Assembly (NCBI GenBank): GCA_020996635.1
Contig: JAJJBE010000040.1
Location: 1 to 41,182, forward strand
Reading direction: 5' to 3'
Source: Bathymodiolus brooksi methanotrophic gill symbiont
GTDB lineage: Bacteria > Pseudomonadota > Gammaproteobacteria > Methylococcales > Methylomonadaceae
DNA length: 41,182 bases
A program made the position numbers and the translations under genes. Positions 35,483-41,182 of the stretch are shown in pieces. A model generated the notes under the pieces. The model worked only from the letters and a program-made list of their open reading frames with translations. It did no database searches and was not told where the DNA came from. Position 1 is the stretch's first letter, and each line of letters begins with the position of its first letter.

Positions 35483-36533
35483 AACTCCTTTAAAAATCGA
35501 TTTACGCACCTCTCCATATATTCGCAAAGCACCCAGCGTACCGCAAATTATGCGTAATGTTGTCTATGCCTTATTACCGATTGCGGCTTATGCTATTTAC
35601 CAATTTGGTATTAGTGCTTTAGCATTGATGTGCACCACTATTTTGGCTTGTATAGGGACAGAAGCTCTATTCAACAAGCTATCTAATAAAAAAAATACTA
35701 TTGTTGATTTTAGCGCGGTAATAACAGGTTTATTATTAGGCATGACTTTACCGGCAGGTTTCCCTTTATGGATGGCTGCTGTTGCAGGGTTTACCGCCAT
35801 TGCAATGGGCAAGACTTTATTTGGTGGATTAGGTTTTAATATTTTTAACCCCGCGTTAGTCGGCCGCGCCTTTATTCAAGCTGCTTTTCCAGTGTCCATC
35901 ACAACATGGACACCCGCATTAGCCTCTGACCGCTTTATAGAATTCATCCCTTCTACCTTAGCTTTACCTTTTATGAAGCCTTTAGCGACGGCAGAATGGT
36001 CTCAACAAGTCGCAATTGATGGATTTACAGGAGCAACCCCTTTAGCACTGATGAAATTTCAAGGGATTTTCACCGATAGCTATGATTTATTTTTAGGCAG
36101 CGTTGCAGGCTCTACAGGTGAAACATCGAGCTTATTAATTTTAATTTGTGGTGCTTATTTAATGGCTCGCAAAATGTTAGATTGGCGTATTCCTGCTGCG
36201 GTACTTTTTGGCGCTGCCGTTACCTCAGAATTTTTCTATTTTATGGACCCCAGTCATTATCCATCTCCTGCTTTTATGCTATTTTCAGGAGGCTTAATGT
36301 TTGCCGCTGTCTTTATGGCCAGCGATATGGTTGCCTCTCCCGTGACACCCTTGGGTATTTTTGTATTTGGCTGTTTAGTGGGGTTTTTAACGATTATTAT
36401 TCGCTTATTTGGCGGTTTAACAGAAGCGGTCATGTATGCCATTTTGTTTGCTAACGCAGCGACACCGATTATAGAGTCTTATACCCAACCGCGTATTTAT
36501 GGCGCCCGTAAAAAAATACAGGAAAAATCATGA
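35475..36533 (+). CDS. rnfD: Rnf complex subunit RnfD
   Basis: A 352-aa polytopic inner-membrane subunit (about 9-10 helices) of the NqrB/RnfD family. It has the N-terminal PYIRKAPSVPQIMRNVVYALLPI and the core GFNIFNPALVGRAF. The flavinylation motif DGFTGATPLALMK puts the likely covalent FMN on Thr188. It overlaps rnfC copy 2 by 8 bp and rnfG by 4 bp. Normal length. Confidence 0.95.
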   Translation: MAKTPLKIDLRTSPYIRKAPSVPQIMRNVVYALLPIAAYAIYQFGISALALMCTTILACIGTEALFNKLSNKKNTIVDFSAVITGLLLGMTLPAGFPLWMAAVAGFTAIAMGKTLFGGLGFNIFNPALVGRAFIQAAFPVSITTWTPALASDRFIEFIPSTLALPFMKPLATAEWSQQVAIDGFTGATPLALMKFQGIFTDSYDLFLGSVAGSTGETSSLLILICGAYLMARKMLDWRIPAAVLFGAAVTSEFFYFMDPSHYPSPAFMLFSGGLMFAAVFMASDMVASPVTPLGIFVFGCLVGFLTIIIRLFGGLTEAVMYAILFANAATPIIESYTQPRIYGARKKIQEKS

Positions 36534-37210
36534 GTACGCCTGAGAACGAAGTACCTGAATTGCCCTCAAGTACCAAACTTATTACAACTTTAGGTTTAGT
36601 CGCCATGATTTCTGGCTTACTGGTTGTTATCGTCTATGAATTCACCAAACCTATTATTGCTGAAAACCAGCGTTTAGCAACCGAGCGTGCAATTTTTAAA
36701 GTATTACCTAAAGCAAACAGCCGGCTTACTTTTCAGGTAAGCGCCACTGGTTTCACATTAAGTGACGATAAAGCAAATGGCCCTCTTATTTATGCTGGCT
36801 ATGATGCTCAGCTCAATTTAGTAGGGATTGCTTTAAATTCTGCTGCTCAAGGTTATCAAGATACCATTAAACTATTGTACGGTTACCAACCCAGCACAGG
36901 CTGCATTACTGGATTTGATGTTTTAAAAAGTACAGAAACGCCTGGATTTGGTACTAAAATCACCACCGATACAAAATTTTTAGCTAATTTTAACTGCTTA
37001 GAAGCCAAAGTGAATTCAGAACAAACAGCTTTAGCACAAAAGATAAAAACAGTACGCCATGGAACAAAATCTCAAGCTTGGGAAATTGATGCCATTTCAG
37101 GATCCACCATTACCTCTAATGCAATTGGTCGCATGCTCAATCAAAGCGGACAGGATTTACATCCGATTATTATGCAAAATTTAGAATACTTAAAAAAAGC
37201 TAAGGAGTAA
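36530..37210 (+). CDS. rnfG: Rnf complex subunit RnfG
   Basis: A 226-aa subunit with one N-terminal membrane helix (residues about 18-37) and a periplasmic FMN-binding domain. Family marks are ETPGFGTKI (136-144) and the covalent flavin motif AISGSTITSNA, with Thr193 as acceptor. Ser replaces the common Ala in SGAT, which is tolerated in the family. It overlaps rnfD by 4 bp and is 3 bp from rnfE. Confidence 0.94.
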   Translation: MSTPENEVPELPSSTKLITTLGLVAMISGLLVVIVYEFTKPIIAENQRLATERAIFKVLPKANSRLTFQVSATGFTLSDDKANGPLIYAGYDAQLNLVGIALNSAAQGYQDTIKLLYGYQPSTGCITGFDVLKSTETPGFGTKITTDTKFLANFNCLEAKVNSEQTALAQKIKTVRHGTKSQAWEIDAISGSTITSNAIGRMLNQSGQDLHPIIMQNLEYLKKAKE

Positions 37211-37213
37211 ATT

Positions 37214-37882
37214 ATGAGTCAAGCAATAAAAAAAGAAGTGCCGCTAACACTTGAAGTCTTTACCGCGGGCATTTGGAAAGACAACCCTGTTTTTGTCATG
37301 ATGCTCGGTTTATGCCCTGTTTTAGCTGTTACTAACTCGGTGATTAACTCATTAGCGATGGGCATTGCTAGTATCTTTGTTTTAGTTTGTTCAAATGCTT
37401 TAGTTTCACTGCTAAGAAACTTCATTCCTAGGCAAGTACGTATCACCACTTATATTATTATTATCGCAACCTTTGTTACCCTAGTTGATTATATGATCCA
37501 AGCCATTAGTTTAGATTTATATAACCGCTTAGGTGCTTTTATTCAGCTAATTGTAGTGAACTGCCTTATTTTAGGTCGAGCAGAGGCCTATGCCTCTAAA
37601 AATGGTGTGCTTAAATCAGTTGTTAGCGCATTGGGTATGGGCTTAGGTTTTACACTTGCCTTAGTCATGCTAGGTGGCGTACGGGAATTATTAGGTGCAG
37701 GGCAATTATTAGGCTATCAAATATTTAGTACCCAATTCGAACCATGGGTGGTAATGATTTTACCTCCAGGTGGCTTTATTGTTTTAGGTTGCTGGTTATT
37801 ACTTATTAACTACATAGAACAACGTAAAACCGCTAAGTTAGTAACTATGGAAGCAGCCTCGCATTGCACTGTAAAGCAATAA
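37214..37882 (+). CDS. rnfE: Rnf complex subunit RnfE
   Basis: A 222-aa six-helix membrane subunit of the RnfA/RnfE/NqrD/NqrE family. The N-terminal GIWKDNPVFVMMLGLCPVLAVT, with its conserved cysteine, and the matching C-terminal half (NCLILGRAEAYASKNG) identify it as RnfE rather than RnfA. The paired cysteines are thought to hold a membrane [2Fe-2S] cluster together with RnfA. RnfA itself is not in the window. A glycosyltransferase gene begins 15 bp later. Confidence 0.93.
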   Translation: MSQAIKKEVPLTLEVFTAGIWKDNPVFVMMLGLCPVLAVTNSVINSLAMGIASIFVLVCSNALVSLLRNFIPRQVRITTYIIIIATFVTLVDYMIQAISLDLYNRLGAFIQLIVVNCLILGRAEAYASKNGVLKSVVSALGMGLGFTLALVMLGGVRELLGAGQLLGYQIFSTQFEPWVVMILPPGGFIVLGCWLLLINYIEQRKTAKLVTMEAASHCTVKQ

Positions 37883-37897
37883 TTTTCACTTTTCATT

Positions 37898-39547
37898 ATG
37901 ACAAAAGAGACAGTTCCTTTCTACCAAAAACCTATTCTACTGATTGTTTTAGCAGGTATTTTTTGGTTTGCAATGCTCGGCTACCGTGACTTAATTGACC
38001 CTGATGAAGGTCGTTATGCTGAGGTTGCACGAGAAATGTTAAGTACTGGGGACTGGGTGACACCCCGCTTAAATGGCTATAAATTTTTCGATAAACCCCC
38101 GCTTCAATACTGGGGGGCTGCTATCAGCATGGCTATTTTAGGTGAAACCAATACTGCCGCAAGGCTTTGGTGTGCAGGGACTGGCTTTTTAGGTGCTTTA
38201 TGGATGGGCTTTGTTGCCTATCGCTTATATGGTAAACCTGCGGCTCATTACACCTTCTTAATACTGGTTAGTTCCTTCCTGTATTTTGGGATTGGCCATG
38301 CCAATGTACTAGATATGGGAGTCAGTGTCTTTTTATCTGTTGCGGTTGGGGCTTTTGCTTTGGCACAAGCAGAACGAAATACAGCCAGCAAAGGCCAGCG
38401 ATGGATGTTAATAAGCTGGGCAGGTTTAGCGGCAGCCATCCTAAGTAAGGGATTAATCGGTATTGTTTTTCCAGGGGCTGCAATCGTTTTTTATAGCTTA
38501 TGGCAGCGTGATTGGGCGCTATGGAAAAATCTATTTATTATTAAAGGATTGAGTTTATTTCTTTTATTGGTCTTGCCTTGGTTTATTCTTGTTAGCCAAG
38601 CGAATGATCAATTTCTACATTTTTTCTTTATTCATGAACATTTCGAGCGATTTACATCGACTGTTCATAATAGAGATCAACCTTGGTGGTACTTTACTGT
38701 TGTTTTATCTATCGGCTTTTTACCGTGGATAACTAATATTATTAGTGCTATTTTTAAGCCTGAATTTTCATGGAAAGTCACTAACAAAGGTGAGTTTGAA
38801 GCATCCCGATTATTTTGGGTCTATGCTGTTTTTATCTTTCTATTTTTCTCACGATCTCATTCACAACTCGTGCCCTACATTGTGCCTGTTTTTCCTTTCT
38901 TAGCGATTTTAGCGGGAGAAAAATTAGCTAAACATCAACAAAGTTTACGTACCATTATAAGCACTGCTTTATTAGCTGTTATTGTAGCGGTTGTTGCTTG
39001 GAAAATTGTTGGATCAGCTAAGCCTAATACCCCTCTTGCTATCTTTTTAGAGTTTAGGCCTTGGTTAATTGCAGCTTCTATCAGCTTAGCACTCGCCAGT
39101 GCTATCGCTTTTTATTACCGCCAAAAACAACCCATTGCTTTTACCATTATTGCAATGGGTACTTTGCTAGCCTTTAACTTAGGAGCATCAGGCTATCAAA
39201 GCCATACCAGCATCCGGTCAGGACAGAATATGGCAATAGCGATTCAAAGTTACACTCATAATAAAGACATACCAATTTATAGTGTTAATAACTTTAATTA
39301 TTCACTTATTTACTACTTAAACCGTACAATCACACTTGTAGGTTATACAGGTAATATGGAGTTTGGTATTGGCCGTGAAGTCAAAGGCTGGATTGCATCT
39401 GAAGTAGAATTTATGCCAACATGGCTATCGTCTACAAATGCAATTGCAGTCATGTCTCAGAAAACCTACCAATCATGGTTAGATCGCAATATCCCCATGA
39501 AAATCATTTACCAAGATCCACGCCGTTATGCCGTGACCAGGAATTAA
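37898..39547 (+). CDS. ArnT-like glycosyltransferase (GT83, PMT superfamily)
   Basis: A 549-aa polytopic membrane protein that moves a sugar from an undecaprenyl-phosphate carrier to a periplasmic acceptor, lipid A in classical ArnT. The first luminal loop has the catalytic-type DLIDPDEGRYAEVAREM and the following WVTPRLNGYKFFDKPPLQYW, both hallmarks. About 12 helices are visible, with a periplasmic C-terminal domain. It is coupled to a GT2 gene 2 bp downstream, as in arn-like pairs, but the other aminoarabinose genes are absent, so the sugar is not known and the symbol arnT would overreach. Confidence 0.88.
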   Translation: MTKETVPFYQKPILLIVLAGIFWFAMLGYRDLIDPDEGRYAEVAREMLSTGDWVTPRLNGYKFFDKPPLQYWGAAISMAILGETNTAARLWCAGTGFLGALWMGFVAYRLYGKPAAHYTFLILVSSFLYFGIGHANVLDMGVSVFLSVAVGAFALAQAERNTASKGQRWMLISWAGLAAAILSKGLIGIVFPGAAIVFYSLWQRDWALWKNLFIIKGLSLFLLLVLPWFILVSQANDQFLHFFFIHEHFERFTSTVHNRDQPWWYFTVVLSIGFLPWITNIISAIFKPEFSWKVTNKGEFEASRLFWVYAVFIFLFFSRSHSQLVPYIVPVFPFLAILAGEKLAKHQQSLRTIISTALLAVIVAVVAWKIVGSAKPNTPLAIFLEFRPWLIAASISLALASAIAFYYRQKQPIAFTIIAMGTLLAFNLGASGYQSHTSIRSGQNMAIAIQSYTHNKDIPIYSVNNFNYSLIYYLNRTITLVGYTGNMEFGIGREVKGWIASEVEFMPTWLSSTNAIAVMSQKTYQSWLDRNIPMKIIYQDPRRYAVTRN

Positions 39548-39548
39548 T

Positions 39549-40493
39549 ATGCAAAACAATACGGAATTGCTATCTATCATTATCCCTTTTTATAACGAGC
39601 AAGAAGTTATTACGGAGTGTCAAAATCGTTTGTCAGCTGCTGTCAAAAATATCGACATGAATGTGGAAATGATCTACATCAACGATGGCAGTCAAGATAA
39701 TACTTTAAACATTTTAACTGAACTATTAACAACAGACCCACGTATAAAAATTATTGACCTTAGCCGCAATTTTGGTAAAGAAATTGCAATGACAGCGGGT
39801 ATTGATGCCGCGAAAGGGGATGCCGTTATCGTTATTGATGCCGATTTACAAGACCCTCCAGAGTTAATTTCAGATATGATTACAAAGTGGCGTGAAGGTT
39901 TTGATGTTGTTTATGCTAAACGTGTGGAACGTAAAGGCGAAAGCTTTACGAAAAAACTCACCGCGAGCTTATTCTACAAATTAATCAACAAAATCAGTGA
40001 CACCGAAATCCCTGAAAATGTAGGTGATTTTCGCCTTATGAGCCGCCAAGCTGTCAATGCTTTAAATGAAGTTCGTGAACGTAAACGCTTTATGAAAGGC
40101 TTATTTGCATGGATAGGTTTTCCACAAACAGCCATTGAATACAGCAGAGACCCTCGCTTTGCAGGTGAAACAAACTGGAATTATGGCAAGTTAATTAAAT
40201 TTGCTGTTGAAGGCATTTCATCATTCACCCAAGAACCTTTACGTTTAGCCACTTATGCGGGGTTCATTACCGCTCTAGGCGCATTTTTATTCGGCTTCTA
40301 CTTTGTCATTAAAACCTTAATATTTGGTGAAGCAGTGCAAGGTTTTACTACTTTAATCACGGTTATTTTGTTCTTTTCAGGTGTGCAGCTTTTATCGATT
40401 GGTATTCTAGGAGAATATGTAGGGCATATGTTTATTGAATCTAAGCAACGACCTTTATATTTCGTGAAAAAAACCTATAGTTCAACTAATTAA
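39549..40493 (+). CDS. Polyprenyl-phosphate glycosyltransferase (GT2, ArnC/GtrB-like)
   Basis: A 314-aa protein. The GT-A domain has SIIIPFYNEQEV, YINDGSQDNT, LSRNFGKEIAMTAG and the metal-binding VIDADLQDPPELI, plus a DFRLMSRQAV acceptor-site segment. Two C-terminal helices (about 230-255 and 265-290) anchor it. Enzymes of this type load a sugar onto undecaprenyl phosphate at the cytoplasmic face, which would feed the ArnT-like transferase just upstream. GtrB-type glucose or ArnC-type substrates are both possible. Confidence 0.9.
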   Translation: MQNNTELLSIIIPFYNEQEVITECQNRLSAAVKNIDMNVEMIYINDGSQDNTLNILTELLTTDPRIKIIDLSRNFGKEIAMTAGIDAAKGDAVIVIDADLQDPPELISDMITKWREGFDVVYAKRVERKGESFTKKLTASLFYKLINKISDTEIPENVGDFRLMSRQAVNALNEVRERKRFMKGLFAWIGFPQTAIEYSRDPRFAGETNWNYGKLIKFAVEGISSFTQEPLRLATYAGFITALGAFLFGFYFVIKTLIFGEAVQGFTTLITVILFFSGVQLLSIGILGEYVGHMFIESKQRPLYFVKKTYSSTN

Positions 40494-40769
40494 AAAGTAC
40501 AACACATACTCTAAGAGCCTGGTTTTGATACCTGTAATGATCAACTTTAGTTAGAATTTTCATAAAAAATATTTTAAGTTATGTAAATCTCCCAAAAATT
40601 AATACTAGTGATAAGTAGAATTTCTCATAAAGGAGACTCCACCCATTGAAAAATGTGAATTGACACCTCTTCAGGTATTAGCATTAAATGAACCCACTTA
40701 TCCTTAAAATGTAGGAAAAAGAGAACGATAGGCGCGCCATTCCTACTTCATGAAACATTGGGATGTCCT
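40494..40769. other. Intergenic region leading into repeat
   Basis: This is 276 bp of AT-rich sequence after the last glycosyltransferase, with no gene and no clear terminator. From about 40730 it becomes GC-richer (GGCGCGCC) and belongs to the repeat that is interrupted at 40770 by the miniature element. It ends in the left target duplication GGGATGTCCT (40760-40769). Confidence 0.6.
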
Positions 40770-40962
40770 CAATGCCAGTAAGTTAAGCGCAAGTAATTGA
40801 TATTTAATAACTAAAATACTTGTTTTGTCGAAATATAAGAGAAACTTTAGCTTCTAAAGGATTGATGTTATTAGAGTGGTTAAAAAAATTCTAAAAAAAC
40901 CTCGTTTTTATACCAAAAAACTCTATTGGTATTAATATGTTACGATTAACTTACTGGCATTG
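40770..40962 (-). mobile_element. 193-bp IS4-like MITE, copy 2 (inverted relative to copy 1)
   Basis: This is the reverse complement of the element at 534-715, nearly identical, with one 11-bp insertion (TTCTAAAAAAA) beside the GAGTGGTTAAAAAAA run. The left end reads CAATGCCAGTAAGTTAAGCG; the right end has one change in its inverted repeat (CGATTAAC instead of CGCTTAAC). The 10-bp target duplication is GGGATGTCCT at 40760-40769 and 40963-40972. Both target sites begin GGG, which hints at mild target preference. Non-coding. Confidence 0.93.
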
Positions 40963-40972
40963 GGGATGTCCT

Positions 40973-41087
40973 ATCGCCAATCTTCATTCAGCACGGAGCG
41001 ATTTATGGGAGCCCCAGTTCATCCTGCGTCCAACTCAACTACGCAAAAAACACTGTTTCGTTAAGTCTACCTCAAATGACTTGACGG
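40973..41087. repeat. Dispersed repeat, unrecognised, adjoining the terminal direct repeat
   Basis: Together with 40730-40769 and 41088-41182 this forms one GC-richer block that the miniature element split. Once the element and one target duplication are removed, one plus-strand frame stays open from about 40731 through 41182 (ETLGCPIANLHSARSDLWE...). It would continue past base 95 at the left end of the window. There is no start codon context and no family I know, so I list it as repeat DNA rather than a gene. Confidence 0.5.
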
Positions 41088-41182
41088 CTGTCGGGATAAC
41101 TACTTGCCTCCCGAGCGAACTGACCAGTTCACTTCGGATTGGCGAATTTCCCTGTCGCCTACTGCGGACTAAAAATCATCAC
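41088..41182. repeat. 95-bp terminal direct repeat, right copy
   Basis: Identical to bases 1-95 and in the same orientation. The window ends exactly where the match ends, so the true repeat is probably longer: the left copy runs on with TTCGCTGCGCTCCGTTTCCC. See the left copy for the circular-versus-dispersed-repeat alternatives. Confidence 0.9.

Noticed and set aside
37898-40493. Aminoarabinose (arn) lipid A modification operon
   Set aside because: Only ArnT-like and ArnC-like genes are present; arnA, arnB, arnD, arnE and arnF are missing, so the transferred sugar cannot be inferred.
1-41182. A complete 41-kb plasmid or phage
   Set aside because: Matching ends alone are not enough; there are no replication, partition, mobilisation, integrase or capsid genes.

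Overview
The window is 41 kb of AT-rich bacterial DNA that looks chromosomal. Its genes (Ccm System I, Rnf, Na+-pumping oxaloacetate decarboxylase, a NifJ-type pyruvate:ferredoxin oxidoreductase, an ArnT/ArnC-like pair) fit a gammaproteobacterium that uses low-oxygen or fermentative redox chemistry. I cannot fix the genus. Methylococcales or Thiotrichales-like lineages are plausible, but that is inference only.

Left edge (1-3400): a repeat fragment; a sensor histidine kinase gene that has lost its 5' end and is split by a 182-bp IS4-like miniature element; its FixJ/LuxR-type response regulator, apparently intact; and a 670-bp stretch holding a palindromic repeat but no gene. Minus strand, 3402-9108: the cytochrome c maturation genes ccmC-D-E-F-G-H-I, without ccmA or ccmB.

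Minus strand, 9204-19051, directly upstream of ccm: a tightly packed, mostly translationally coupled operon. In order of transcription it encodes a small Cys-rich membrane protein, an outer-membrane beta-barrel, a heptaheme, an octaheme and a hexaheme cytochrome, a NapH-like Fe-S membrane quinol dehydrogenase, a membrane-anchored octaheme cytochrome, a triheme cytochrome, and an NHL-propeller/14-heme fusion. A separate 918-aa octaheme cytochrome gene (19232-21988) lies just upstream behind stem-loops. Together these seven cytochromes carry 51 CxxCH motifs plus one CX3CH and two CX4CH motifs, about 54 putative hemes. The simplest reading is a porin-cytochrome electron conduit from the quinone pool across the outer membrane, co-transcribed with its own heme-attachment machinery. 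It does not match a named system that I can recognise and is the main candidate for novelty here.

Middle (22.4-26.4 kb): a small lipoprotein gene, palindromic repeats, a strong bidirectional terminator, and oadG-oadA-oadB on the minus strand. Plus strand, 26.6-37.9 kb: rnfB, a very large nifJ with a C-terminal ferredoxin domain, two tandem rnfC copies, rnfD, rnfG and rnfE. rnfA is absent. Pyruvate oxidation would reduce ferredoxin, and Rnf would couple ferredoxin and NAD(H) to an ion gradient that the decarboxylase also feeds. A GT83 (ArnT-like) and a GT2 (ArnC/GtrB-like) glycosyltransferase follow.

Right edge: a second, inverted copy of the miniature element (193 bp) inside a repeat whose last 95 bases are identical to the first 95 of the window. 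The ends are therefore either a circular closure or two copies of a dispersed repeat. No tRNA, rRNA or CRISPR array was seen.
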